A stretch of DNA of 64,000 bases from Extibacter muris (GCF_004345005.1 NZ_SMMX01000012.1:32436-96435), one strand, 5' to 3'. Positions 24,311 through 34,117 are shown, numbered from the stretch's first letter. Program-made: numbers and translations. Notes: a model not told the origin generated them from the letters alone.

Positions 24311-27300
24311 TTATTTGTGTCTTTTATGGCGCTGTTTTCTCCCAAACAGGATCACCGCTATGCCGAACACAGAGAAGCAGGCCAAGGCAATCCAAAGGCT
24401 TATATTTGATGTATCACCTGTCTGTGGCACATCATCAGGCGTGTCCGGTGTTGGCTTCGGTGTAGGATCCGGTTTCGGAGTTTCCACGCCATCTTTATGA
24501 TTGGTAAATTTTACTTCTGCACTGCTGTTTTCTGGAATCGTACCTTTGTCAGCAATAGAAGAAGTTGTATAGCCGTTGCTGTTCGCTTCTTTTTCTACGA
24601 CAGTATATCCCGTACCGGCAGGGAGCCCCGTGGCATTTGCTTTTTCACCATGTTTTAATATGATTTCCGCAACTCCGTTTGTAAACTCCATATCGCCGTA
24701 TGTACCGCTGATTGTTTTGTCATCAAGGGTAACTGTAAAGTGAAACTTTTTGTCTTTATCGCCTTGTGTCCCTGTTACTTCTTTCTCTATTGTGATTCCA
24801 CCCATTTTTGGTGCATGATAGGTGTTGGTAACAGTATAGCCATCAGCGGCGGTACCGGTAACGGAAACCTCATAGCCGTTGCTAATGGTGATTTCTTCTA
24901 CCGTGTAGGCAATCTTTTTGCCCGCCTTGTATCCGTCCAGATCAGAGAAGGTACCCGTCCAATTGTTGGCAGCGGTCAGGGTCAAGGTCTTTCCCTCGAC
25001 AACTTTACCGTCCGCCAAAAGTTTAATAGTAACAGATTCTGGTCTCTTGCCGTCTTGATTATTGTTATCATTCCACACCTTGGTGACTTGGACTGAGGTC
25101 TTAGGCGCATGAACATTCTCAAAAACAATCTTATCAACTTCTGTTGTGCTTTGAGTAGGCTGAAGGGTTTCCTTTTTGATTGTATGGCTTTCTTGTAGCA
25201 CATTATCTGCATTCAGTGTAATTTTGTATTCAATATGATACTTTGCATTGTCATATTGATACGCTTCGTCATCGCCTTTTATTTCAGTTACATCAAAGGT
25301 ATATGTCCCCGGAAGGCTAAAGTTTATATCAAAGCTAAAGGCGCCTATTTTCGGCTCCGATGATGGAATTACCTCGGAGGATGAAGTTGTCTTGGAAAGG
25401 GAATAACCCAAGGTACCCGGTAAATTAGTGTCCGTAAGTTTGAATCGAAACACTTCATCGCTGAAATTAAATTGCGTGCCCTCGAAATCAAGTAAATGTT
25501 TTTCACCGGAAAGTGTGACCTGAATCGGCTGTGGTCCTTTTCCAATCGTAATCCAACCGTTGGCACTGATACCGCCGCCGCTTTCCGCCTGATTATCTAC
25601 AACTATTAAAGAAACTAACTGTTCTGCTGTATCAATATCCTTCTGCTCAAGCTGTGATTTGAGCCCATAAGCATTGGTTCGATTATATATGCTAGTGACA
25701 TCTTCCTCCGGTGTAGTGCCAGCTATGTAACGGTCGCCATGGTTATCGGCATACCAGTGAACCTTGCCACCACCTAAAGTCTTGTCAGACATATAGAGGA
25801 TGCCATTAACCTGACTTTGCTGACCTCCTAAACTTGTCGTAAATGTATCTTTGCGCTTTTCGACGGTATAGAAGTCATCTCCTGCGTTGACTGCAGTATT
25901 TCCCGTTACTAAAGCTCCTTCTTCAAAATAAATATCACTGATACCAATTGGGCAAAACCAGAGTCCTCCGCCTTCATTGCTTGCCTTATTTGTACGAATC
26001 TCTACACGAGAAAGCGACAAATGATAGGGTACAGTTTTAACATGTACACCACCGCCGTGATTTTTTGCTGTGTTATGAGCAATCTCACCTGCTTTTAGGT
26101 AGACTTCGTTCGACCAAATTAAGATTCCCCCGCCATCACCGTCCACATCCATCGGTGCAGCACTGCCGCCCTGGGTATACTTGCCTAGGGCTTCGTTGCG
26201 GCTGATGCTCCCGCCGTTCATGGTAAAACGTCCGGGAAAACGTGTCTGCCATTCAGACATGGAAACTTTCGGATAGTCGTCTGCTGTAACAGGCTTCTTC
26301 TCGTTGCCCGCGTATTTGAGCAGGTAGCCATCCTGAATGAGAACGCCCCCGCCACCAACTTCTGTTGTATTTTCGGAAAGGCTGCCGCCATTCATGGTGA
26401 CATCGGCATTGGCGCTGACAAAGAGACCGCCGCCCTTGTCGTATCCGGTATTGGAACCAATATAGCCGTCATTAAAAATGAATGTGGCGATGGCCGGTGT
26501 ATTTGAGGGAAGCACATCCAGATCCTTATAAGCATTTTGCATAGTATCCACATTATTTCCGATGCAGACCCCGCCTGTACCGCCTTTATTGTAAGAGATT
26601 TCGCCGCCGTTCATTGTGAAAGAGGAACCATCAAAAACATTCACTCCGCCGGCATCCATCCACCATATTTCCGACAAACCGTTTTCGCTGATCTCACCAT
26701 CGTTCATTGTAAAGGCTGACCCGTGGTCAACTAAAACGCCTTTGTCTTTCGCCTTTTCAATGAGACCACCCTCCATGGTGAACATAGATTGATGGTCTGC
26801 ATGGACTCCGATTTTTGCAGAACCTGTAATCACGCCATCGTTTAAGTTAAGATTGGCACCATTGTCTAGCTTGACTGCGCAATCTGGCCAATAATAATCG
26901 CTACTTCCGATTTGTCCACCGTTCATGACAAATAAGCTTTTATCTCCATCTAATGCAATGACGGCTTTGGAAGATGCCCAATCACCAATTATGCCAGAGT
27001 TCAGAATAAGATCCCCCTTGCTTTCAATAAGCGCCTCTTGCATATAGCCGGCATTACCGCTATAACCGCGCCAAGTAGATCGATAGGCATCGGTTGTTGT
27101 TTCCCCTATCGTCAAACCGGCTTCTTCGGGTATGAAAAACAGGGATGAAAGGTCTTTTTGGTTTGGCTCAAAAATCGTAACTTGTGAAAAGGATAACGTT
27201 ACCTCAACGCCAGCCGGAACAGTAATGGTACTATCAAAGGCGATCTTTTCAGCATTTACACTGATTGTTTCTGTGCTGCCGGAAGTAAGTTCTTCAATCG

Positions 27301-27838
27301 TTTCCTTAAGTGTGGCAAAATCCGTCACCTCTTCTGACCTCAATGAAAATTCTTCGATTTCGTTGTCTAATTCTGAACATAGAGGGCAATCATAATTGCA
27401 CGGCGTACCCTCTACCGCCTCTACATAGCCGCAGTTTTCATCATGCGAATGGGTGCAGTTCAATTTCTTTGTAGTACAGGCGCTTTCTTCGCCGCAAACA
27501 TGGGTACATTCGGTTGGGCTGGCCTCGCCCGCTTTGGACGGGGTAGTGCTGTCATCCAAAACAGTTTCATTAGGATAACAGCTTTCGTCATGCGAATGAA
27601 CACAATTCGTTTCAAAGATAGTGCAATCCTCCGCATGCTCATGGGTGCATAGACTACCTTCCACGCCCTTGCTGTAACCGCAGTCCTCGGTATGTTCCAC
27701 ATGATGAGCACACACGTCACCGCCTGTTGAAGCAGAAGCTGCCATGGTTCCTTGCGGAACAAAGCCGCAAAGCATAACCGCACATAGCAGCAGGCTTAAA
27801 AATCTTTTCTTCATGCTCTTTAACTTCTTTATTTTCAT
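24311..27838 (-). CDS. Large VPQTG-anchored surface protein B (beta-helix plus Cna-B)
   Basis: 1175 residues. Signal peptide and His/Cys-rich head closely match protein A. The middle (about 250-700) has Pmp-like repeats (FTMNDGEISENG, FTMNGGEISYNKGG, FTMNGGSISRNE), which form beta-helices. A Spy0128/FctA-like pilin domain follows (about 770-900), then a Cna-B domain (VTKVWNDNNNQDGKRPESVTIKL, about 905-990), a second pilin-like domain, a stalk and VPQTGD (about 1137) with membrane helix and basic tail. Such domains often form internal isopeptide bonds. First gene downstream of the CTGT tract and its promoter; AAGGAG lies 12 bases before the ATG. Confidence 0.82.
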   Translation of the reverse strand: MKIKKLKSMKKRFLSLLLCAVMLCGFVPQGTMAASASTGGDVCAHHVEHTEDCGYSKGVEGSLCTHEHAEDCTIFETNCVHSHDESCYPNETVLDDSTTPSKAGEASPTECTHVCGEESACTTKKLNCTHSHDENCGYVEAVEGTPCNYDCPLCSELDNEIEEFSLRSEEVTDFATLKETIEELTSGSTETISVNAEKIAFDSTITVPAGVEVTLSFSQVTIFEPNQKDLSSLFFIPEEAGLTIGETTTDAYRSTWRGYSGNAGYMQEALIESKGDLILNSGIIGDWASSKAVIALDGDKSLFVMNGGQIGSSDYYWPDCAVKLDNGANLNLNDGVITGSAKIGVHADHQSMFTMEGGLIEKAKDKGVLVDHGSAFTMNDGEISENGLSEIWWMDAGGVNVFDGSSFTMNGGEISYNKGGTGGVCIGNNVDTMQNAYKDLDVLPSNTPAIATFIFNDGYIGSNTGYDKGGGLFVSANADVTMNGGSLSENTTEVGGGGVLIQDGYLLKYAGNEKKPVTADDYPKVSMSEWQTRFPGRFTMNGGSISRNEALGKYTQGGSAAPMDVDGDGGGILIWSNEVYLKAGEIAHNTAKNHGGGVHVKTVPYHLSLSRVEIRTNKASNEGGGLWFCPIGISDIYFEEGALVTGNTAVNAGDDFYTVEKRKDTFTTSLGGQQSQVNGILYMSDKTLGGGKVHWYADNHGDRYIAGTTPEEDVTSIYNRTNAYGLKSQLEQKDIDTAEQLVSLIVVDNQAESGGGISANGWITIGKGPQPIQVTLSGEKHLLDFEGTQFNFSDEVFRFKLTDTNLPGTLGYSLSKTTSSSEVIPSSEPKIGAFSFDINFSLPGTYTFDVTEIKGDDEAYQYDNAKYHIEYKITLNADNVLQESHTIKKETLQPTQSTTEVDKIVFENVHAPKTSVQVTKVWNDNNNQDGKRPESVTIKLLADGKVVEGKTLTLTAANNWTGTFSDLDGYKAGKKIAYTVEEITISNGYEVSVTGTAADGYTVTNTYHAPKMGGITIEKEVTGTQGDKDKKFHFTVTLDDKTISGTYGDMEFTNGVAEIILKHGEKANATGLPAGTGYTVVEKEANSNGYTTSSIADKGTIPENSSAEVKFTNHKDGVETPKPDPTPKPTPDTPDDVPQTGDTSNISLWIALACFSVFGIAVILFGRKQRHKRHK

Positions 27839-28080
27839 ATCAATTTACATCTCCTTTTCAGAAATCTTCGTTTTCATTCCCCGCAATTTGAAAAATCATC
27901 TGCTTTATGCCTATCCTCAAAAGGCCATTTTCACCCGTATAAATACTCCGCCATAATTGAAAAGATGGAAAAGAGAAAGCGGCTCCAAGCAGATTGACTG
28001 CATAAACGGTTTTGCTATGGAAAGATAGAGCGTGTTTCTCAAATCAGAGATGTATTCATACTCGCATTGCTTCAAGCTAC

Positions 28081-28107
28081 AAACAGAAAAAGGCGTGATG
28101 CGCCTTT
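28081..28107 (-). terminator. Intrinsic terminator in the surface-protein leader
   Basis: AAAGGCG (28089-28095) pairs with CGCCTTT (28101-28107) around 5 bases; on the minus strand the stem runs into TTTTT-C-TGTTT. It lies about 100 bases after the predicted start and 250 before the surface protein B start codon, so it could attenuate that gene or end a small RNA. Confidence 0.6.
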
Positions 28108-28151
28108 GATTATAGAATATTTATTTGAGTAACAAAAAAGGACAGACTTAT

Positions 28152-28209
<58 letters not shown>

Positions 28210-28212
28210 GCG

Positions 28213-28241
28213 AGTATATCGAGTGTAAGCACAATTGTCAA
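28213..28241 (-). promoter_or_regulatory. Consensus promoter for the surface-protein run
   Basis: On the minus strand: TTGACA (28241-28236), a 17-base spacer and TATACT (28218-28213). Near-perfect sigma-A promoter reading into the CTGT tract, the leader terminator and surface protein B. Confidence 0.8.
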
Positions 28242-28386
28242 CCCCTTTCTTATAAAAAAACAAAAAAACTTTTGTTTATCTTTACAAGAAAAGAGAGTAT
28301 TCTAATCGAGCACAGATATACATTAAATATAATATCATAAAACTTCTTAAAAATCAAGTAAAATGGGCAAATCATTTTTCCCTATT

Positions 28387-29325
28387 TGTAGGATTACAAT
28401 ACATGTGTTACAACTGAATATTTAAAAAGCAGAGATACTGCCTTTTGTGTTATATTTTAGTCACCACAACCACAACATAAACAAAGGAGTTCCCTGCTAT
28501 GGCTAGTATAACACAAGATATGAGATACCGTCTATCCCTGATCCGCTACGCTGAGAAGTATGGCGTCACCAAGGCGGCTGTCAAATACAAGACCAACCGG
28601 CAGTATGTCTACCGCTGGAAACGCCGCTTTGACGGCTCCATGGATTCCCTCCGTGACCGCTCCAGACGGCCTCACCATCACCCCAACCAGCATACCCCAC
28701 AGGAAGAAAAACTTATCTCGGATATGCGTCGCCGTAACCCTGATGCCGGACTGGTCGTCTTCTGGGTCAAACTCAGGCAGCGCGGCTATTCCCGCTCCAT
28801 CACCGGACTCTACCGCTTCCTCAAAAACAGCAGGGTCATTGGGAAGCAGTTCTTCCAGTACATTGCCATTGACGAGTATTCCAGATGGCGCTTCGTGGAA
28901 GCCTTTGAGGAACACAGCACCTATTCTTCCGCGCAGTTTGTGGAACACCTCGTAAAAGCGTTCCCCATCTCCATCGAGTGCATCCAGACGGATAATGGGT
29001 CGGAATTCACCAACCGCTTTACTTCTCACCGGGACAAGCCGACCCTCTTCCAAAAGCACTTGGAAGCACATGAGATAAAGCACAAAGTCATCCGTCCCTT
29101 TACCCCTCGTCACAACGGGAAGGTAGAGCGCAGCCATCGAAAAGATAATGAGCGTTTTTATGCGACCCATCTGTTCTATTCCTTTGAGGACTTTGCTGCG
29201 CAGCTGAAGGTGTATAACCGTAGGGACTATAACAATTTCCCCATGCGCCCTCTAGGCTGGAAAACACCGAATGAGGTCTTAAAGGATTATTTACGGTCAG
29301 TGTAACAAATGTTTGAAAACCTACA
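28387..29325 (+). mobile_element. IS481-like insertion sequence, defective
   Basis: The left end TGTAGG (28387) and right end CCTACA (29320-29325) are tips of imperfect inverted repeats that continue inward with TGTTACA-ACTGA (left) and TGTTACACTGA (right, reversed) and outward with CCCTATT/AATAGGG. The single transposase gene carries an internal deletion. A broken second copy is at 4150-4230 plus 15650-15671. No clear direct target repeat is visible. Confidence 0.75.
28499..29305 (+). CDS. IS481-like DDE transposase with internal deletion
   Basis: 268 residues. The N-terminal helix-turn-helix region (IRYAEKYGVTKAAVKYKTNRQYVYRWKRRF) is followed by RSITGLYRFLKN and then abruptly by QFFQYIAIDEYSRW. 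Relatives have about 45 further residues here, including the first catalytic Asp. The later motifs are present: QTDNGSEF (second Asp) and RHNGKVERSHRKDNE (Glu). The frame stays open, so the deletion is in-frame, but without the first Asp the protein should be inactive. The AAAGGAG site and ATG at 28499 are good. Confidence 0.8.
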   Translation: MASITQDMRYRLSLIRYAEKYGVTKAAVKYKTNRQYVYRWKRRFDGSMDSLRDRSRRPHHHPNQHTPQEEKLISDMRRRNPDAGLVVFWVKLRQRGYSRSITGLYRFLKNSRVIGKQFFQYIAIDEYSRWRFVEAFEEHSTYSSAQFVEHLVKAFPISIECIQTDNGSEFTNRFTSHRDKPTLFQKHLEAHEIKHKVIRPFTPRHNGKVERSHRKDNERFYATHLFYSFEDFAAQLKVYNRRDYNNFPMRPLGWKTPNEVLKDYLRSV

Positions 29326-29348
29326 GAAATAGGGGACGCCCTTTTTTT

Positions 29349-29390
29349 AATTGGGGACGGGGTATTTCTAGAAATACCCCGTCCCCAATT
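29349..29390. repeat. GGGGACG palindrome, perfect 2x21 bp
   Basis: 29349-29369 and 29370-29390 are exact inverted repeats with no loop, containing GGGGACGGGG, and a second GGGGACG lies just to the left (29333). It is also placed to end the leftward DUF3881-like gene. One of a family in this window (see 42246, 54876). Confidence 0.85.
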
Positions 29391-29394
29391 GCCT

Positions 29395-30270
29395 TTAAAA
29401 GTTAATTCTTCCCTGCAGCCAGATATCTCCTTTAAAGCGGCGTCCTACGGAAGGCTCTCCTGTCACTTTCTTAACGGGCACGCAGATATCGAACTGCAGC
29501 TCATTCACATCAAGTTTCATGACATAGAGCTGTTCCTTTGTATCTTCATTTTCTATTGTATGTATATCCAGTATCTCACCTAATATGGAGTAGCAGTCAC
29601 ATTCTATCCCGTATGGCATGAAACATGTATCCACTATACTGAACACATCTTCTGTGATGAGGCGTCTTGATACTTTGGAATAAATGTCTATATCGTCCAG
29701 CGTCAGGCTTTCCATCGCGGCCTGATCGCCATTTTTAGCCGCACTTAATAGCATCATCCTGTTTCTGGATTCTTCCTGTCTCTTTTTTTCTAATTCGGCG
29801 TTCTTTAATACCGGGAGCAGAATTGTACCCTTATTGCATAGTCCTGAAAGTGTTACAGAACCGTATTTCACTTTTTTGCCGGACATCTGCTTTTCTTTGA
29901 TAAATTCTACCGCATTCTGCAGATAAAAGATTAGGCTGATACCTACTTTTACATCTTCACATATACCTACGTAGGCTTCTTCACCCATCCTCCTCTCCAC
30001 AACGACATCAGCATAAGATGTCAGTCCGCTGCCGATAAAATATGGATAATAATACTGCCGTTCAAAATGCTCGTTTATATCCATATCCCCACAGATAGAT
30101 ACGCCTATGCCGGCGCCGCATTCCCTCTGATACTCGCAGAAATCCAGTTCATTTTCGACTTCTACGAGTTCATGATGGGTGAATGACTCCTCTGTGTCTT
30201 TCAGGAATTCATTCAATCGTCTTTTTGAAGTTATATTGCCATAACCTATGGCCTGTAAAAATTTATGCAT
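29395..30270 (-). CDS. DUF3881-like protein
   Basis: 291 residues, no signal peptide or membrane helix. It opens MHKFLQAIGYGNITSKRRLNEFL and has a conserved-looking CGAGIGVSICGDMDINEHFERQYYYPYF block, a charged helical stretch (LEKKRQEESRNRMMLLSAAKNGD) and a beta-rich end (GEPSVGRRFKGDIWLQGRINF). I recall this as the DUF3881 family found beside serS in Lachnospiraceae. Function unknown. Transcribed after serS, 26 bp apart. Confidence 0.6.
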   Translation of the reverse strand: MHKFLQAIGYGNITSKRRLNEFLKDTEESFTHHELVEVENELDFCEYQRECGAGIGVSICGDMDINEHFERQYYYPYFIGSGLTSYADVVVERRMGEEAYVGICEDVKVGISLIFYLQNAVEFIKEKQMSGKKVKYGSVTLSGLCNKGTILLPVLKNAELEKKRQEESRNRMMLLSAAKNGDQAAMESLTLDDIDIYSKVSRRLITEDVFSIVDTCFMPYGIECDCYSILGEILDIHTIENEDTKEQLYVMKLDVNELQFDICVPVKKVTGEPSVGRRFKGDIWLQGRINF

Positions 30271-30296
30271 GGGTTTTTCCTTACAATTTTAATGTT

Positions 30297-31583
30297 TTAT
30301 TTCTTTTCAATCTTTGTCATACCACCCATGTATGGCTGCAATACTTCTGGTATACGGACTGAGCCGTCTTCCTGAAGGTTGTTTTCCAAAAATGCAATCA
30401 ACATTCTAGGTGGCGCTACTACTGTGTTGTTAAGTGTGTGCGCAAAATATTTGCTTCCGTCTGTGCCTTTTACACGTATGCCAAGCCTTCTCGCCTGTGC
30501 ATCCCCAAGGTTGGAACAGCTTCCTACTTCAAAGTATTTCTTCTGCCTCGGTGACCATGCTTCTACGTCGCAGGATTTAACCTTCAAGTCAGCCAGGTCT
30601 CCGGAACAGCACTCCAGCGTACGTACCGGCACATCGAGAGAACGGAATAAGTCTACTGTATTCTGCCAGAGTTTATCATACCATACCTTGCTCTCTTCCG
30701 GCTTACAAACGACAATCATCTCCTGCTTTTCAAACTGATGGATTCTGTACACGCCACGTTCTTCAATCCCATGGGCGCCTTTTTCTTTCCGGAAGCATGG
30801 TGAATAACTCGTTAATGTCTGTGGTAGCTGGTTTTCATTGAGCATCGTATCGATGAATTTGCCGATCATAGAGTGTTCGCTCGTTCCGATGAGATAGAGG
30901 TCTTCACCTTCAATCTTGTACATCATGGCGTCCATCTCTGCGAAACTCATAACTCCTGTTACGACATTGCTGCGAATCATGAATGGAGGGATGCAGTAAG
31001 TAAAGCCACGGTTGATCATAAAATCTCTTGCATATGTGATTACTGCTGAATGCAGCCTAGCGATATCTCCCATAAGATAATAGAACCCATTTCCTGCAAC
31101 TTTTCCTGCACTCTCGAGGTCTATACCGTTAAAATTCTCCATAATCTCCGTGTGATATGGTATTTCAAATTCTGGTATTGCAGGTTCTCCATATTTTTGT
31201 ATCTCTACATTTTCACTGTCATCTTTTCCTATAGGTACAGATGAATCGATGATATTAGGAATCGTCATCATAATCTTTTTGATTCTTTCCTCTACCTGCT
31301 TTTCTTCTGAGGACAAGGCCTCTATTCTGTCAGCATTCTCCTGTACCTTTTTCTTAAGTTCTTCAGCTTCTTCTTTCTTGCCCTGTGCCATGCATGCGCC
31401 AATCTGCTTTGATATCTTGTTCCTGTCTGCACGCAGCGCCTCAACTTCCTGTTTAATATCTCTATTCTGCTGATCTAATTGTAATACCTCATCTACGAGA
31501 GGAAGTTTATCATCCTGAAATTTCTTTTTGATATTCTCTTTTACTGTATCAGGGTTATTTCTTACAAATTTGATATCTAACAT
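30297..31583 (-). CDS. serS: Seryl-tRNA synthetase
   Basis: About 428 residues from MLDIKFVRNNPD. The N-terminal coiled-coil arm (about 25-100, QQNRDIKQEVEALRADRNKISKQI) and class II motifs are clear: motif 2 FRKEKGAHGIEERGVYRIHQFEKQE and motif 3 in LNNTVVAPPRMLIAFLENN. It charges tRNA-Ser, and a tRNA-Ser(GCU) lies at 63601. ATG 31583 follows GAGGTGG; the frame's first codon (GTG) is part of that site. No T-box leader is present; it follows the DUF4446 gene by 35 bp. Confidence 0.96.
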   Translation of the reverse strand: MLDIKFVRNNPDTVKENIKKKFQDDKLPLVDEVLQLDQQNRDIKQEVEALRADRNKISKQIGACMAQGKKEEAEELKKKVQENADRIEALSSEEKQVEERIKKIMMTIPNIIDSSVPIGKDDSENVEIQKYGEPAIPEFEIPYHTEIMENFNGIDLESAGKVAGNGFYYLMGDIARLHSAVITYARDFMINRGFTYCIPPFMIRSNVVTGVMSFAEMDAMMYKIEGEDLYLIGTSEHSMIGKFIDTMLNENQLPQTLTSYSPCFRKEKGAHGIEERGVYRIHQFEKQEMIVVCKPEESKVWYDKLWQNTVDLFRSLDVPVRTLECCSGDLADLKVKSCDVEAWSPRQKKYFEVGSCSNLGDAQARRLGIRVKGTDGSKYFAHTLNNTVVAPPRMLIAFLENNLQEDGSVRIPEVLQPYMGGMTKIEKK

Positions 31584-31618
31584 AATTTCCACCTCATTAT
31601 TCGTTATTGTTATATTTA

Positions 31619-32158
31619 CTATTTATCAATAATGTCTTTGATCTCTTTGTCATATGATTCACTGAATATAGCTCTGTCAAGTGCTTCAGCCTCTTCTTCA
31701 GCTAATTCTACATAACTCTCGCCTTTGACGATTTCTTTGATATAAGTGTAGCAGCCTTCTCTGCTGTGCATTGCGTTAATGACCCATCCATTATTATTGC
31801 CGTCAAGCATAGCCAGCGCAAAACTGAGCTTTCCACCCATTTCGTTGAATGCGTCATACTTGATAATGCCAAGCTTCTGATAGTCACCTTCCATTTTTTT
31901 ATTTATTTCTCTTATATCCTGTCTGTTTTGTTTTGTAACCTTAAGTATGGTGTCTATCTCTGCAAACTTGTCCTTAAATCCTTCTTCTAAAGTTTTGCCA
32001 TCTTTTCCTCTCATAAACGTTGCGTAACTGCTTTTTAACCGGTTATACTTCATAGTGACATTTACATATAATATAAACAATACGATAAACAATATCAACG
32101 TAAAGATGAAGATTAAAGCCGGATCTATTCCCAACGCATTCAGTATCTTACTTTCCAT
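31619..32158 (-). CDS. DUF4446 membrane-anchored protein
   Basis: 179 residues with one N-terminal membrane helix (LIFIFTLILFIVLFILYVNVTM), then a coiled coil (KDKFAEIDTILKVTKQNRQDIREINKKM) and a globular end with KYDAFNEMGGKLSFALAMLDGNNNGWVINAMHSREG, the signature of DUF4446. Found beside parB in Clostridia; function unknown. It starts 6 bp after the parB stop. Confidence 0.85.
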   Translation of the reverse strand: MESKILNALGIDPALIFIFTLILFIVLFILYVNVTMKYNRLKSSYATFMRGKDGKTLEEGFKDKFAEIDTILKVTKQNRQDIREINKKMEGDYQKLGIIKYDAFNEMGGKLSFALAMLDGNNNGWVINAMHSREGCYTYIKEIVKGESYVELAEEEAEALDRAIFSESYDKEIKDIIDK

Positions 32159-32164
32159 ATATGC

Positions 32165-33073
32165 CTATTCTCCTTTGTTGACGCTCATCATTAAATCGAA
32201 CACACGTTCTAATTCACTGTCTGAATAATATTCTATCTCTATCTTACCTTTTCCTTTTCCTTTAGATGCTATACTTACTTTGGTTCCCATTACTTCTTTT
32301 AGTTTATCAGCCAGATCCGTATATATGAACTGGTTTTCTATTATTTTCTTTTCCTTTGGCTTTTTCGGATTTTTTATTTCTTTAATTAGCTTTTCTGTCT
32401 CACGCACACTAAGCTTTTCATCAAATATTTTGTTTGCCAGCATATACTGCTGTTCATAATCATCTATTGCTAAGAGTGCTCTTGCATGTCCTGTAGATAT
32501 CATGTCATCTATAATCATCTGCTGCACTTTTTCATCCAGCTTAAGAAGACGCATCGAGTTAGTTACAGCCGTCCTGCTTTTAGAAACTCTTTCTGCTACT
32601 TCATCCTGCTTTAAGTTGAATTCTTCCAATAGTTTTTTAAATGCCATAGCTTCTTCAATTGGATTCAGGTTCTCCCTTTGAATATTTTCAATAAGAGAGA
32701 TTTCAACTATTTCCTGCTCTGTGTAGTCTTTTACAATAACAGGTACTTCTTTTACACCGGCCATCTTAGCCGCTCTCCATCTTCTTTCGCCTGCTATTAT
32801 TTCATAATAATCTTTCCTTTTTCTGACCAGAAGTGGCTGTAGTACACCAAATTGTTTTATGGAATCGGCCAGTTCGAGCAGTGCGTCTTCTTCAAAATTT
32901 TTACGCGGCTGTTCTCTGTTCGGCTCTACCATATTAATCTTCATCATCCGTTCCCCCGAACCTGGTTTATTATCCTCCGAGGGGTTGCTGGTATTGGTCA
33001 TAGCTGCCTTTAAAGGCTTGTCAGGAATCAAACTGTCAAGCCCCTTCCCAAGGCCTTTCTTCTTTACTGCCAT
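32165..33073 (-). CDS. parB: Chromosome-partitioning protein ParB (Spo0J)
   Basis: About 302 residues. It starts MAVKKKGLGKGLDSLIPD, the usual ParB tail-binding start, then the CTP-binding domain (ENREQPR-type EPNREQPRKNF and GERRWRAAKMAG with ENIQREN), the helix-turn-helix (LKQDEVAERVSKSRTAVTNSMRLLKL) and C-terminal dimer domain. It loads on parS (two copies at 33919 and 34118) and slides as a CTP clamp to organise the origin. ATG 33073 follows GGAGG. Confidence 0.95.
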   Translation of the reverse strand: MAVKKKGLGKGLDSLIPDKPLKAAMTNTSNPSEDNKPGSGERMMKINMVEPNREQPRKNFEEDALLELADSIKQFGVLQPLLVRKRKDYYEIIAGERRWRAAKMAGVKEVPVIVKDYTEQEIVEISLIENIQRENLNPIEEAMAFKKLLEEFNLKQDEVAERVSKSRTAVTNSMRLLKLDEKVQQMIIDDMISTGHARALLAIDDYEQQYMLANKIFDEKLSVRETEKLIKEIKNPKKPKEKKIIENQFIYTDLADKLKEVMGTKVSIASKGKGKGKIEIEYYSDSELERVFDLMMSVNKGE

Positions 33074-33093
33074 ATCGTCCTCCAAATTAATTA

Positions 33094-33852
33094 TTATTTA
33101 TTCATCACTTCATCTGCCAGCTTCATATAACTTTCAGAACCCGCAGACCTCGAATCATACTGGCTTATAGGCATACCGTAGCTCGGAGCCTCAGCCAGAC
33201 GTATATTACGTGGTATAATTGTTTTATATATGGTCTGCTGAAGGTTGTCCTTTACATTTTCTACAACTTGAAGTGACAGATTGGTTCGTGCATCGTACAT
33301 GGTAAATACGACTCCTTCTATCTCAAGTTGAGGATTCAGGCGTTCCTTGACTAGTTCAACAGTATGTATGAGCTGACTTAATCCCTCCAGGGCATAATAT
33401 TCACATTGAATAGGGACTAAAACTGTATCTGCTGTAGTCATTGCATTAATCGTAAGCATACTTAATGACGGTGGACAATCAATTATAATATAATCATAAT
33501 TATCCCTTATGTCCTTAATTGCATCTCTGACAATATACTCTTTTTCTTCCACACCTATAAGTTCTATTTCAGCAGCAGATAGATCTATACTGGTAGGTAA
33601 TATGTCAAGATTTTCAAGTGCATCTTTCTGTAAAACTTCATCTACATCAGCGTTTCCGATAATCAAATCATAAACTGTTTTGTCAACCGATTCTTTATCT
33701 AATCCGAGACCACTTGTCATATTACCCTGAGGATCCATGTCTACTGCAAGAACTTTTTGTCCTTTTTCTGCCAGGCAAGCGGATAGATTAATTGCTGTTG
33801 TAGTCTTTCCAACACCACCTTTTTGGTTGGCAATGGCTATAACTCTTCCCAT
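33094..33852 (-). CDS. parA: Chromosome-partitioning ATPase ParA (Soj)
   Basis: About 252 residues: deviant Walker A KGGVGKTTTAINLS, Walker A' DMDPQGNMTSGLG, Walker B DYIIIDCPPSLSMLT. It acts with ParB in origin segregation and DnaA control. ATG 33852 follows AAAGGTG. It precedes parB by 20 bp in one transcript. Confidence 0.95.
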   Translation of the reverse strand: MGRVIAIANQKGGVGKTTTAINLSACLAEKGQKVLAVDMDPQGNMTSGLGLDKESVDKTVYDLIIGNADVDEVLQKDALENLDILPTSIDLSAAEIELIGVEEKEYIVRDAIKDIRDNYDYIIIDCPPSLSMLTINAMTTADTVLVPIQCEYYALEGLSQLIHTVELVKERLNPQLEIEGVVFTMYDARTNLSLQVVENVKDNLQQTIYKTIIPRNIRLAEAPSYGMPISQYDSRSAGSESYMKLADEVMNK

Positions 33853-33918
33853 TTTAATCACCTTTCTGTTTTTTGCATAGATTTAGTATACCACCTTTTC
33901 AACATTATATCTACTAAA

Positions 33919-33934
33919 TGTTTCACGTGAAACA
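33919..33934. other. parS site 1
   Basis: TGTTTCACGTGAAACA, an exact match to the bacterial parS consensus, 66 bp upstream of parA. Confidence 0.95.
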
Positions 33935-34117
33935 TTTAATTTTGAATATTATAGTGCTTTTTTAATAATTTTTAATGTAAGTAAGTGGTAGTGTAGTTAT
34001 TCTTTTGATGATTTAACATATTTTACTACAGAAAATAGTTAGCATTTATAGAATAATTATTTTTTTAACTGAGCATAAGATTATGTATTTATATGTGTCT
34101 AGTACTTCTAAACAAGA

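Noticed and set aside
31584..31618. T-box leader for serS
   Set aside because: Only 35 bp separate it from the upstream gene; no T-box sequence fits.
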